Origin: Syngnathus acus
Lineage: Eukaryota > Chordata > Actinopteri > Syngnathiformes > Syngnathidae
NCBI RefSeq assembly: GCF_901709675.1
Contig: NC_051097.1
Span: 7,666,039 to 7,730,038, forward strand
Length of the DNA: 64,000 bases
Direction of reading: 5' to 3'
Position numbers and translations under genes: made by a program. Under the pieces are notes generated by a model that had not been told where the DNA came from, did no database searches, and saw only the letters and a program-made list of their open reading frames with translations. Position 1 is the first letter of the stretch. Every line of letters begins with the position of its first letter. Of this stretch, positions 1 to 24,779 are shown piece by piece.

Positions 1-3000
1 CTCCGACACTGACTTCCGCATCTACCGAGACTTTGGTAACATTCCAGGTATCCACATCAAATTATTTCCTTTCATTTTCATATCATAATTTTATTAATAA
101 TGGTGTTTTTTTATTTATGTCTGGAATTTAGGTGCTATAAAAGCTTGAATTTAACCCTCAATGGATAATTATGCCCGATTTTTTTTTTTGAATATATATT
201 TGAATATGCTTTTCATTTCTGTTTCTGCAGGCATTGACCTGGCGTTCATCGAGAACGGTTTCATCTATCACACCAAGTACGACACCGCCGATAGAATCCT
301 CACGGGCTCCATACAGAGAGCAGGTATTCTCTTTAATAACCCCCCCCCCCCCCCCCCCCCCCCCTCCAGAGCATATTTATTAATCACTCATTGCTGCACT
401 TCAGTAAAGTGAACAATTTGAAACTCCACAGACAGGCCAATGGAAACAAAGATAGATGTGACGGTAATTATAAAGGCACAGCTGCTGCCTTAAAATAAGC
501 GAAGCAGAGCACACAGGACATGGCTTCTCTGCGAGACCGTTTTTGGTTTTATAGCGTTCAGCGCTTTTCTTATCTCATTATCTGGCAGGCGAGGCGGTAA
601 AAGATGCACACGTAGCCAGCGGACCTGCCACAGATGCGCTCCATTACCTGCCTGCATGCCGCTTGAAAAATTGCACTCCGCCTAGCAGACAATCCGGTCT
701 GTCAGCAAAAAAAAAAAAAAATAGGCAGATGCTCTGCCTCACCCCCCATATCTTTTCTGCAAAAGACATGAATTATGAGAGAGAGAGAGAGAGGAAGAAT
801 GTGTTGTCGTGATATTTTTAGGTTGGCATGAAGCAGGCTGCTCTGCAAGTTGGAGTAAGCCTTCACATACTCAAAAAAAAAACCAGCAGAATTTTCCAGC
901 AACACAAATGGCGCCAGTGAGAACAATAAATGCATTGTCTCGCTCGGGTGTTTGTTGTGCTTTTAAGGATTTAAGCATGCAGTTAACAGTGCTTAATATA
1001 CGGGGGGAAGAAATGCTAAAAATGCTATATATGCACGTTTTTAACGTCATTTACAAATGACATGATTCATGTTTTCGTTGTTTGCCCACATCTGCTTTTA
1101 ATATTGTGGTTGCCTTATTAGCTTTGTGACATCTCAAGGTAGTAAAAGTGTTTAGTGATTGATGAGATGACACTTTTAAGAGCAAAGATGGCAAGATTTT
1201 TTTTTTTTTGGAAACTCATCCCTAGGTGACAACATCCTGGCCGTCCTCAAGCACCTCCTCATGTCTGAGAAACTGGCCGACTCCTCCGAGTATCGCCACG
1301 GCAACATGGTGTTCTTCGACGTGCTGGGCGTGGCCGTGGTGGCGTACCCGGCCCGCGTCGGCACCATCCTTAACTACATGGTCGCCGTGGCAACCTTCAT
1401 CTACCTGGCCAGGAAAGCCTCTCTGCCAGGCAACCGCGGTGGGTTTCAAATAACACTTGAATTATTATCGTTCCGGGCCCTGAGCCGAGCCAGAAAAAAA
1501 GCTTAAGCTCGTTTCCATTTCTGACAATTAACCATGTAGTGATTTACCACCAAGGCCATTTAACACTTTTATTTTTTTTTCTCCATGAATTGCATCCATC
1601 TTCCACAGGCGGGCGCTACGTTCGAGATCTGGCCTGTGCCACAGGTGTGGCGCTGTTGGGCTGGGTGGTTGCGTTCCTGTCGGTTCTGATCGTGGCCGTG
1701 CTGGTGACCCTGCTGGGCCGCTCCATGTTCTGGTACACCCATTTCTACGCCGCTGTGGTCCTTTACGGTTCCGTGGCCACCGGCAAGATGGTGCTGGTGC
1801 ACACCCTGGCCAAGAACCTCTACTACAGGGTGAGCAACAAAGAGGAATTTATAAGACACAGATCACTTCAAATATTTTGTTTTGTTTATTTTATTGGTGA
1901 TCTGAAATCATGAAGAAAATAGGATACTAAATTAGAAACTAAATGGAGTCCAGGATAGGAATCCTCAATGCTACAGTGGTTGAATTTTGAGTTCTTCATT
2001 GCCGCTGTGATTTCCATCAGGTCACATTAGTTAGCGTTTGATAAAGCGTCCTCTTCATCGCACTGAGGGCAGAACAGTGATATTCATTGTGTGTCAGTGT
2101 GTGTGTGTGTGTGCGCGCGTGCATCCAGACAATAAACAAGTGCTCCATTGAAGGTTACATGTGGCACTAAAAAATGTTTGCTCCAGGGAACCAGACAACT
2201 TCTCTAGAATGTGCTGCTCCATTCAAGTGAAGAAGAGTAAACTGTCAAAAACACTTGTTGAAATGTCATCTAAAACACAAAAGTGTGTTGTTGTCTTTTT
2301 CTCCCCATTGTTTTTTTTCCAATGTTAGTGTTGAGTTTAAGGACTTCCTTTCAGGAAGGTCATGAGTTCTCCTTCATACACTCTGGAGACTTACTGGTGG
2401 AAACACGTTTGTGTCATGCATGAAAACAAAGATATAAAATGGGATTTATTTTGTTTATTAAGTGGGATGCAATTAGCAGCTAATTAGCAGAGCTAGCGTA
2501 ACTAACAAGGGTTTGGTTTCAGGGCGTTCGCATGGTGGAGCTGGGCGAGCTCTACTTGGACGTGAGCTTGCTGCTGTGGTGCTGCAGCTTGGTGTGGATG
2601 ACCCAGCGCGGGCTGTGCTCGGCCTACGTCCCCATGCTCATGGTGGCCTTCCCGCTGCTCACCAAGCTCCTGCTCGCCAACGAGTTCAAGAATAGAGGCC
2701 GGTCACGTTTCTACGCCTCGCCGCGACCGACCGTAACATCCGTCCTGACTTGAGCTTTTTTGCGTCGCTGCAGGGGCGTCGCTCAAGTATAGCGTCCTCT
2801 ACCTGGCGGGCTTGGCTTTGCCCTACCTACACATCATGTTCCTCGTTTGGGTGGTCTTTGAGATCTTCACGCCCATCATGGGCCGCAGCGGCACTGAGAT
2901 CCCCCCCGAGGTGGTGCTGGCCACCCTGGTTACCATCGCCACCGTTTTCCTCTCCTCCTTTTTCGTGAGTATCTGCCCCTTTTTGGGCGCAACTGCTTCC

Positions 3001-4203
3001 ATGACAGATTTTGTGACTCAATCATTGCGATGGCAGCTCCACTTTGTCTACTTGGTGAGGAGCACCAAGTGGATTCTTGCGGGTCTGGGCTCGGTCTTCG
3101 CGCTGGTCTTCCTGCTGGTGTCCAGCGGGATCTTCTTCCCTTATTCAGGAAGTCCTGATAGCCCGCGCCCCAAGAGGATCTTCCTACAGGTAGGGTTTTG
3201 GTTAGACTAGAAGTTGGAATACGGCCCTCAAGCCCAGGTAAGGCTTTGGTTCCAAGCCCACGTTTGCACTCTCTTGCTCCCCAGCACACGACGCGCACCT
3301 TCTACGACGTGCACGGCCAGGTGGAGGCACGCGATTCCGGCGTGTGGATCAACAGCTTCGACTACACGGGCATGCAGCACATCACGCCGCACGTGCCCCA
3401 GATACACGACGGCGTGCGCTCACCACCTTGCCACGAGCACCGCCCCTTCTGCGGCTTCCCCTGGTTTCTGCCCGTCAATTTCCTCACCAAGTACGTCTCC
3501 TCGCCTGCCCCTCCCCGGCGCCGTCTTGTCCTTTTAACGCCGCTGCTTCTCGGCAGGAAGAACTGGTACCTCCCCGCTCCCGATGTGTCTCCAAGATTCC
3601 CAGTGGACTTCCGCCTGGTGTCCAAGGAGGAGACCGGCTGGGGGACCATCAAGATGACATTCAGTGTCAATGGTAGGTCGCATCCTTGTAACCCCCCCCC
3701 GCCTCGTCTCCTCACTTTATGTGCCACGCAGGGCCCAGCCACATGTCTCTCTACTTGATGCCTCATCACGGAGCGAGTCTGTCCTCGTGGTCCTTTGGAG
3801 ACGGCACGCCACAGTTTGACTTGAGCGGGGAATACTTTGTCTTCTACTCGCATGGCTTGGATGCGCCCATATGGACGTTCTGGTTTGAAATACAGGTAGC
3901 GCCCACAGTATTCGTTGACTGCATTCCAAGCCGCTGTCACATGAGGCTCATCAATCGTCCTAGCTAGCATGCTACACAGTAGCAATCAAACACACTCAAC
4001 TGTGGCCTTGTTGCTTGCAGCCGCCCAGCGAGTCATCCCGGTCGGCGTCCGGGCCCGAGGGGATGATCTCCGTGGCCATCTCCACCCACTACTTCTTTGG
4101 GGAGGACAAGACGACGCCTCGGCTGGAGGAAGTCCTGAGCCAGTTCCCCTCGTGGACCTTCCCCTCCTTCTGGGTCAGCACGTACGACTTGTACCAACAC
4201 TGA
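1..4203 (+). CDS. ermp1: ERMP1, endoplasmic reticulum metallopeptidase 1 (5'-truncated by window edge)
   Basis: Only the C-terminal ~586 residues are in the window. Exons read: 1-47, 231-323, 1226-1438, 1609-1829, 2523-about 2697, 2774-2964, 3037-3189, 3285-3490, 3557-3672, 3732-3895, 4021-4203 (TGA). The first two exons carry the end of the M28 zinc aminopeptidase domain; the YHTKYDT motif contains the His expected to be the last zinc ligand. Several hydrophobic segments follow (for example in the exons at 1226-1438, 1609-1829, 2523-2697 and 2774-3189), then a C-terminal domain predicted to be lumenal ([29 protein letters not shown]) ending in TYDLYQH. The family is a multi-pass ER peptidase (Felix-ina) implicated in ovarian follicle organisation and ER stress. 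All junctions are GT-AG and in phase except the 3' end of the exon at 2523, where no good donor exists (see findings). The family assignment is firm; start and catalytic core lie upstream. Confidence 0.95.
340..364. repeat. 25-bp C homopolymer in an ermp1 intron
   Basis: A C run starts 17 bp after the donor of the exon ending at 323. Its length may be unreliable in an assembly. Confidence 0.95.
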
Positions 4204-5700
4204 GGCACCGACACTGCTTCTCCATGCCTTTACACGCACGCACACACACACACAGCCCGAGACCCCCAGCATCACTGTGTCAGTAGCAAGTCGGAGCAAA
4301 CGCGTTTGTTTTGTTGATCTCAAAATCTGTGGTGCCTTTTTTGTTCTCCCCCTCCCCCTTCATATGCTAACGTGCTACCTCTCCTTTTCATACAATCTAC
4401 GATCAGCACTGCACTTAACATTGTTAAACAGCTGACGGTTGCAAAGTTTGGTCCGATTCAGATAGAGACAAAATTTTGCAGTTTTGAATTGGGGCTTAAA
4501 TGCAAGCTTAGGGTTTAAAATGAACGAGCATGTTGATGACGGTGCTACTTTTCCTCCACTATCGATTTCAAGTCATTTTTGAAACTGGAAACTTTTTTTT
4601 TTCCCCACCTCCCACTTTTGTCCCCTCACCACTGGAAGAAGTTAGCATTGAAGCTAACGAAAGCTAAATCACGCAGAAACGAGTGCCTGGAAGTTCTGAA
4701 AAATATCAAGCTGTGAAATCCACATTTGTGTTTGTTGTCATCTTTGAAATGTCAAGGTGGGGAAACCAACCACGCAGTAGCTAGTTATCGAGGATGATCA
4801 TCAAAATCATCATAATCAGTTTTAATTCAAATTTGCATGCAAAGGCACACAGAGAACACAAAAACACATTTCTTAAAAAAAAATTAAAACGCACTCAACA
4901 CATATGATTCACGCGCACACACGTCACTTTTCAGTCACGCATCTCGCACACAAAAACACAACACAAATACGACTGATTGTTTGCACTCTGTGTTACCCTC
5001 TGAGCAGTATGACTGCCAAAATAGCGGACACTGAGGACAAAAGTATTGGGACGGTGGTGGTAGGCCAAAAAGCGGGTGGCGTGTCCCAACATTTTTGTTC
5101 TGCGTCACATAAGTTTGACTACACAAGATGGGTTGAAAGTCAAATGAACAGTTAAAGCAGATAATTTAATATTTATGCCTTTTTTTATGATGATTTTGGA
5201 CTAGAAATGTGGTCCTCAATGACATCTAAGTGAATTTAGTTTGATTCAAGAGCCTTTAAGATTTATAAAGTGCTGCAATGGCCATTTGAAGTCATAAATC
5301 TCATCCTTGTGGCACATCATTGAGAAAAATGAACACAAAGTATGATGTGGGAGCCATGTCAGAATGTCTTAATGTTTTTTTTTTGTTATTTCAAGTTATA
5401 ACTCATCTAAAGCCACTTTTGGGTTTTGTTTACCTTTTGCTCTCATTCCTTCCATAACCTTTTCCATTCCCCTCTCCGCCGTCCCCAATTTACACTATTT
5501 TTTGTGTGTGTGATGGAATTGACACTTTGCCTCTAACTGCCGTTTGTTTTTGGTTTATGGTGACAAAACAAAATGCAGTTTTGAGTGGCGATGGACTGTT
5601 GGGATTGTCGCGTTGGGATGTGTTTAATACTTGGATGATTTTACATGATAAAGCTTGAATGAAACGAGCACTTGTAATTAATAAAAAAATTAAAGAAATG
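4204..5700 (+). other. ermp1 3' UTR with probable poly(A) signal
   Basis: Non-coding stretch after the ermp1 stop, AT-rich with no conserved reading frame. A canonical AATAAA at 5680-5685 is the best candidate for the cleavage signal, which gives a 3'UTR of about 1.5 kb. It contains a short imperfect inverted repeat at 5037-5098. The end position is inferred, not observed. Confidence 0.5.
5037..5098. repeat. Imperfect 16-bp inverted repeat (MITE-like remnant or hairpin)
   Basis: The 16-mer acaaaagtattgggac (5037-5052) is mirrored by gtcccaacatttttgt (5083-5098), with about two mismatches and a 30-nt loop. The arm resembles terminal sequences of fish Tc1-type elements from general knowledge, so this may be a collapsed miniature transposon. 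It lies in the ermp1 3'UTR and would form a hairpin in that mRNA. Confidence 0.45.
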
Positions 5701-5939
5701 CTTTCGTCACAATTTATTTTGCACCACGTTATTAATTTGTTTTGGATATGTGATCTTGTTTGAGGGTACATCAACTTATTACATATAACATTACTTTCTC
5801 CTTATTTTAACGCTGCAGTGGCAAATGACTTGACAGGTGCAAATTGAAGCATTTCTATTTCAAAGTAACACATTTTTATTCTGAGCACATTTTTTTCCAG
5901 AAATAGCAATGACCGCTAGGTGGCAGTGTTTACAAACCG

Positions 5940-6451
5940 ATTCAACGTGGCACTGCCGACTGACGTCACATGTCAACAACCTAAACTTGGTCGCGGTGGC
6001 CAATCAGCGTCGAGTAAAAGATGGCGTCGGTGAGGAGACACCGAGGAACGAGAGCCGAGCCGCGTACGGTCGGTAAACACCACTGGAACCGACTTCATGG
6101 CAATTGAGACAACGGCGGTAGTTGATGTTTATCGCCCAACGTACACCTGGAAGTGATCCTCAGCGGTGTCGGTGCTTCCGCTCCTGGTTTGGTTGCTATT
6201 GTTTTCGGCCTCAGGGGTAGCGCGTTAGCGTCAAGTTGGAAAAAGCTTCGCTCGCGCAAGCTAGCTGAGTAGCTTCATCGGGTTCCTGGATTGTTCTCAT
6301 GGACATTCATGGACTCAAAAACACGTTCTGTATTTGTCTCGTTTTTTCTGCTTTCTTTTCACTTTATGACCCAATATGTGTGAAGTGGATTAAAAGTGAA
6401 GTGGTGGAGTAGAAAAAGGGGGACCAGCCGAACCGGAGCCAGTTGGCTGTC
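5940..6451 (+). promoter_or_regulatory. ric1 promoter and 5' UTR
   Basis: A GC-richer stretch precedes the ric1 start codon. It contains a full palindromic cAMP-response element TGACGTCA (5961-5968), a CCAAT box (6000-6004) and a YY1-like AAGATGGCG (6019-6027 area), a combination typical of TATA-less housekeeping promoters. Transcription start is inferred to lie near 6010-6060. No splice acceptor is needed between there and the ATG at 6452. Confidence 0.55.
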
Positions 6452-19877
<13,426 letters not shown>

Positions 19878-20980
19878 ACCCATTTGAGCTTCTTACTACA
19901 CCCAGTATTATCAACCCTTCTTTAAATTGGGAATCAATTCCCTCCCGACAGGAAGTAAATTCCTTTCTGACGGCTTCTATTTTTTTTTTCAAGACTATAA
20001 GAAGTGCCGTCAGAGTGGAAATAACCCTCACAAACAACAAAATGCGACGTTTCATACTTTCATACCTCATAACGGTTTTAAACATATTTTTTGACAGATG
20101 TTATTTTTCTACGCAACCAAATCATGATGAATGGATTCTTACGAATATATTAAAAAACAAGAAAAAGTCAAATTTCTACAGGGGGAAAAAAAAAAGGATC
20201 TGTTCTCATCATTTTCCACAATGTATCTGGCCGGACCGCTGGACACTATTGTTTTTACCACGTTGTATTGTGCATGGAGTTAATTTTAAGGTATTGGTCA
20301 ACATTTATGAGAATTATTTATTGTAATTATGAGCATCATCATTTCCGAATCCTTGATTTTATTTACAATGAATTTTTTTCTTAAATCCATCCAGGTGGTC
20401 TAAGAGCGTCAGTATTATATCGTGCAATGTATCCAAATGTTACTCGGCTTTATTTCTTTTGGTTCACAATTTACTTTTTGACCAAATGTCACCCTATTAA
20501 GTGGACGATTACTGTTAAATCGCAACGCAGACGGAAAACGTTGGAGCGGTGCCGTCGTCATGCTGACGCTTTACTTGAAAAAGAGAGAAAAAAAAAAAAC
20601 CACGTTGACTTGACGAACCAAAGACATTTTGTTTTGTTTTGTCTAGAGGCCTTGATCTTTGTAACTCCTTTAGACGCTGGGACTGGACACAACATTAGGG
20701 ACACCTGCACCGTCACCCGCACTGTTTCGAATGTTTGGACTCATTTGCAGAATAGGGCAGCACGTCTCAATAATGAACCCAACGTGTGGGTGTACCTAAT
20801 AAAGTGGTCTTTCGTGTCTCGATGAGGTACTCAAACTCTAACCTATCAGTACAATACTAAATACTTCTTGTGTACTACTAATACTATACATTTTAAGTGC
20901 TGTGAACACAAGCTCCCTTGTATGTTTTTCTTTCTTTTTCTACTCATTTCTATTTTTTTGCTTGTACATAAAACAATAAA
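19878..20980 (+). other. ric1 3' UTR with two candidate poly(A) signals
   Basis: AT-rich sequence follows the ric1 stop. AATAAA occurs at 20798-20803, inside a MITE-like repeat, and at 20975-20980, just before an A-rich stretch. The second is the better candidate for the main 3' end because of its position. No protein-coding signal is seen here. Confidence 0.45.
20684..20810. mobile_element. Short MITE-like element with terminal inverted repeats
   Basis: The left end (about 20684-20705, containing acattagggacacc) is the imperfect reverse complement of the right end (about 20789-20808, containing ggtgtacctaataaagtgg). The right-end sequence is a very common dispersed motif in fish genomes, known to me generally and not by a database name. 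The copy is about 125 bp, lacks coding capacity and sits in the ric1 3'UTR. Exact ends and target duplication are not resolvable by eye. Confidence 0.55.
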
Positions 20981-21306
20981 TTATTTTTAAAAAAAAACTT
21001 TGATTACATCTCTGACTTATTTGCGGTTGAGAAATGATGGCTTCAGTAAAAAGAACACCAGTATTTTATGTTGGAAATGTTATTTTCAAATATTTATTGA
21101 AGTTCTATGAGCAATAGTTTTTCATTGAATCATTAAAGTCATTTTTAATTTACCTAATATACTACAGTATTTTTCATGTTAGTTTTACAGCGTTAAAAGA
21201 TTGCAGTTCTTTATTACGACGATAGGTGGCAATCGTCGTAAGGCTGCCACATCCACAGCAGGAAACAAGACAACGAGGAAGAAGAAAAGCGTCAATGCAA
21301 AGCAGC

Positions 21307-23147
21307 ATGGCGGCTGACATGAGACTACCAACTATTAGAAAACTAGTATCTCTTTCTCATTCCACTGGAGACAGAAGAGATCTCGTTGTGCCCGGCGATG
21401 TAATCACGTCAGACTCTGGTTTTATGAGGTATGTTTGTGTTATCGTCTGATTATTTTCCCTATATGTGTTGTGCTGAAATACTCATTTCTTGTCTTTTAC
21501 ATACCATGCAATTGACTGGCGAGTGTCGACCAAACAAAAAAGTCCGTCCAGCTCACTAGAATAAGGACATATGTGTGATAATTCTTTGGGAAAGTGGTGC
21601 CATGCTATTTGTTTGCTATTCGTACACAGGGGCCATGGTACTTATGTGGATGAGGAGAAATTGACGGCTTCTGTAGCTGGAGAGGTGCAGCGGGTGGATA
21701 AATTAATTTGCGTGAGACCACTCAAGACCAGGTAAGATGGGTACACTAAAAACGATTTATAAATCATTTATATAGGTGATTTCCAATGTCGGGTACTCGT
21801 ACTACTTATGGTGTGGGCTCCCTCTAGTGGTATGTGAACTAATCGCTGCTACTTATGGTGTGGGGTCCCTCTAGTGGTATGCAAAGTAATCCCTGCCTAA
21901 TGCGTATATAATATAAAATCTTTTTGAGAATTTAAACTTCTGCCTCGTTTTGTTTAAAAATACACTGCACACTCTGAATTTTCTTTGGATTGCAGGTTTA
22001 ACGGTGAGGTTGGTGATGTGGTAGTTGGCAGAATCACTGAGGTATTATTTGTTACGCCGGACATATCCCATGTAATGCTTTATTATGAGTCAATATAAAT
22101 TTCTCGTATTTTTGTATAGGTACAACAGAAACGGTGGAAAGTGGAAACAAACTCTCGGCTGGACTCGGTCCTTTTGTTGTCTTCTGTCAACCTGCCTGGA
22201 GGAGAACTGGTAACAAAAAAAGCCACAAATGCTGCCTGACTTGACTTTATTGGCTGTGTTTTTGCATTTGACTTGCGTCACAGATGTTTTGATTTAGATT
22301 TTAATTTTTGTTGTTGTCCAGAGGAGAAGATCAGCAGAAGATGAACTCACGATGAGAGAATATCTCGTCGAGGGCGACCTCATCAGTGTATGTCTTCTCC
22401 TTATTTCCTAACATTTATTCATCGTTTTATGTTTCACCTATATATATTTTTTTTACCTTTGTATCCAGGCAGAGGTGCAGTCAGTCTTTTCAGACGGCGC
22501 GTTGTCGCTTCACACTCGCAGCTTAAAATACGGGAAAGTAAGTTGAACTGCAAAATGGGGTTAAAGTTGACTGTGAATGTGGTTCTGATTATATCCTTGA
22601 TCGCAGCTCGGCCAGGGAGTGCTGGTCCAGCTTTCGCCGTCTCTCATCAAGAGACAAAAAACACATTTCCACAACCTCCCGTGCGGCGCCTCCATCATCC
22701 TGGGTAATAACGGCTTTGTGTGGCTGTATCCCACACCGGGACAGCAGGAGGAAGAGGCTGGGGGTTTCTACACCAGCCTTGAGGTGAGACATTTCCGTTT
22801 CATTTTGAAATTGTGGAATCTGATTTTATTGTTTGTCTCCCTCACACTCCTTACAGCCTGTCAACCTGTCTGACCGCGAGGTGATTTCCAGGCTGAGGAA
22901 CTGCCTGCTGGCTTTGGCGGCGCACAAGGTCCTCGTGTTCGACACGAGTGTTCTCTACTGCTACGAATCTTCGCTTCAACACCAGGTAGGAAGTTGCAAC
23001 GGCCAGTATGTGTGGTTGATTTATTTTTATTTTTTTAAATAATGTGTGCATGTGTGGTCTCTGCAGGTTAAAGAAATTCTCAAACCAGAAGTGATGGAAG
23101 AGATTGTAATGCTGACACAACAGAAGCTTATTGAACAGGAAGGTTAA
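21307..23147 (+). CDS. exosc2: EXOSC2 / RRP4, RNA exosome cap subunit (complete)
   Basis: Nine exons give 293 codons, the same length as human EXOSC2: 21307-21428, 21630-21731, 21996-22041, 22120-22209, 22322-22387, 22469-22537, 22607-22783, 22857-22985, 23067-23147 (TAA). The order is an N-terminal domain (DLVVPGDVITSDSGFMRGHG), an S1 RNA-binding domain (GDVVVGRITEVQQKRWKV through VFSDGALSLHTRS) and a KH domain (GNNGFVWLYP) ending in MLTQQKLIEQEG. The protein sits on the RNase PH-like ring in nucleus and cytoplasm and guides RNA into the exosome. I chose ATG 21307 (MAADMRLP) because it matches the mammalian start and has a good context (agcATGG); an in-frame ATG at 21295 would add four residues. 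All introns are GT-AG. Confidence 0.97.
21802..21895. repeat. 47-bp tandem duplication in exosc2 intron 2
   Basis: Two near-identical 47-bp copies lie head to tail, 21802-21848 and 21849-21895, each starting ctacttatggtgtgg and carrying ccctctagtggtatg. A handful of substitutions separate them. The position is between exons 2 and 3, away from the splice sites. Confidence 0.85.
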
Positions 23148-23222
23148 ATCGAGTCGCTTGTTTTTCTATGCTCTCTGCTTTTGTAACAGTAAGTAAAAGT
23201 CTTATAGTAATTGTACTTTTGT

Positions 23223-23228
23223 AATAAA
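23223..23228 (+). promoter_or_regulatory. exosc2 poly(A) signal
   Basis: AATAAA lies 76 bases after the exosc2 stop codon and is followed by a T/G-rich stretch, which suggests a very short 3'UTR. Confidence 0.65.
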
Positions 23229-23499
23229 AATGTATTTAAAAAAATGTCTTGTGCTTTTTAGTGTGGTATGGCTTCCAGGTAATTTCTCGGGGTTTGTGTT
23301 TTACAATTAATGGACTCCCGCGCATCATCTAATTTGACCCAACCATGCACAATTATACAACAATATGTGCTCTTACTTAGTGTGAGTTCTTTTGCCAACT
23401 CTGGAAACTACTTTTAAGTCTCACGCCGTTCGTAACCTCGAAACGTCGTAAGTCGGGAACCCCCAAGGCTCCAACAACTTCCTCTTGAAAAACTTTACT

Positions 23500-24053
23500 A
23501 GCCCACGCACGCACGTGACGTCATACGTCGTTCCACCCACATATTTGTGTAAACCACCTTGCGTATGGAAGTATGGCGGCCCCAGCGACCCACACGACGA
23601 CGAGACTTCGGCCAAAAGTTCGCCGCCGCTTCTCGAAGTACTTGAGAGGCGATGAGTAGGCGTGTGCGACACGGCGGCTCGACAACGGAGAGAGCGGCGA
23701 CAGCGAAGCGGCCAGCGGCGGCCTCCACGCGGGCGAGACAGCAGCCGTCGGCGGCGTCCGGCTGACGGAGGAGTCGCCTGTATTCCTCCAAGTGGAGTCC
23801 GGGGCAATTGCGGACGCGGAAGTTTGCCATTTAACTCCGTGTCCCGGTGAATGTGAAGAAGCAAAAGTGTTGACTTTGAAGATGTTTTTGTTGAGAAAAT
23901 TACTCGGGCAAGGAGGCGCCGCCGACCAACTGTTGACTGTTCCGTGCGCCTTCCAAGAGGACCAGTGGCTAACCCGAACTAGCCTCCATGGCTAGCTGCA
24001 CTTGTAACTTGTGTTGCTCGGCTAAACTACGAAAACGAAGTTTACAACAGCAC
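23500..24053 (+). other. CpG-rich exon-like segment of unknown ownership
   Basis: A GC- and CpG-rich block between exosc2 and abl1 ends at a consensus donor, CAC|gtaagt, after 24053. Just before it an ATG in good context (ctccATGG at 23988) opens 22 codons with no stop, reading MASCTCNLCCSAKLRKRSLQ and two more residues, exactly in phase 0 at the donor. I do not recognise the peptide. It could be the first exon of an unannotated gene, an upstream abl1 leader exon (its ATG would then be an upstream ORF), or a fragment of a dispersed repeat. Confidence 0.3.
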
Positions 24054-24251
24054 GTAAGTTGAATTCCACCAAGATCCATGTCTTATTGGCTGTGTTATTT
24101 TACCACACTTTCCACTCGCTCAGCGATAAAATGCTAGTTTGCAGCTTTTTAAGTCAGGATAACAATACCTGCAGTGCTATGCTAAGTTTCTACGAGTTCT
24201 TCGCAGGGTCGACCAAAAGTGGTCATGCATTTTTGGGAATTAACGTATTTG

Positions 24252-24735
24252 AGGAATGACGGAGGATGGAAGGAAACGAACATTGAATGATGGACGGTTG
24301 GAAGAAAGGGGGAAAAGTTGGAAGGAAGGAAGAAAGGAGGGTGAAAAGGAAAGAAGCAGGAAGGATGACTGGAAGAAGGATGTCTAAAAGGAAGGCAAGA
24401 AGGAAGAGGTGAAAAAATGAAAATAAAATAGAAGGGTGTTAAAATGAAGGGAGGCAGTTTGAATGGTGAAAGGATGGAAAAGGGAGGAAAGAAGGCTGAA
24501 CTGAAGGAAAGTAGAGAAAATGATGTGAAGGTGGCATGGAAAGATGGAGAGAAAAAAGAGAGGAAGGAAAATACCAAAATGGGTGGAAGGGAGGGCAATA
24601 TGAAAGAAAAGAAGGAAAAATTTAGTTAGGAAGGAAAGGTGGAAGTATGCATGGAATGAAAGGAAAGAAGGAAGGATGAAATGGAGAAAAAAAGATGCTA
24701 CGTATGAAGGATGAGAGGAAGGTTGTTGAAGACTG
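24252..24735. repeat. Long purine-rich (GGAA/GAAA) tract
   Basis: About 480 bp in which the + strand is almost all A and G, built from degenerate ggaagg, gaagga and ggaaaa units with occasional atg or gtt interruptions. Long frames across it on both strands (Lys/Glu/Gly-rich on +, Ser/Phe/Pro-rich on -) are by-products of composition. It lies 270-750 bp upstream of the abl1 exon 1b start codon. Confidence 0.85.
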
Positions 24736-24779
24736 AGAACTTTATCGCTATAGAAAACAAAAAGATGCACTTTTTTAAA

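Noticed and set aside
48-230. ermp1 intron starting gtatcc as a second U12-type intron
   Set aside because: The donor continues acatc and not TTT, there is no ccttaac-like branch site, and the acceptor has a normal polypyrimidine tract, so it is an ordinary U2 intron.
3362-3985. 207-codon minus-strand frame
   Set aside because: Antisense of ermp1 exons 8-10, crossing intron boundaries with no splice logic.
4240-4253. CA/TG dinucleotide and other short simple repeats (also 2088-2121, 31974-31991, 40604-40618)
   Set aside because: Ordinary microsatellites below the level of interest.
24182-24770. Ser/Phe/Pro-rich frames on the minus strand
   Set aside because: They exist only because the + strand is a purine tract without stop codons on the complement; not a gene.
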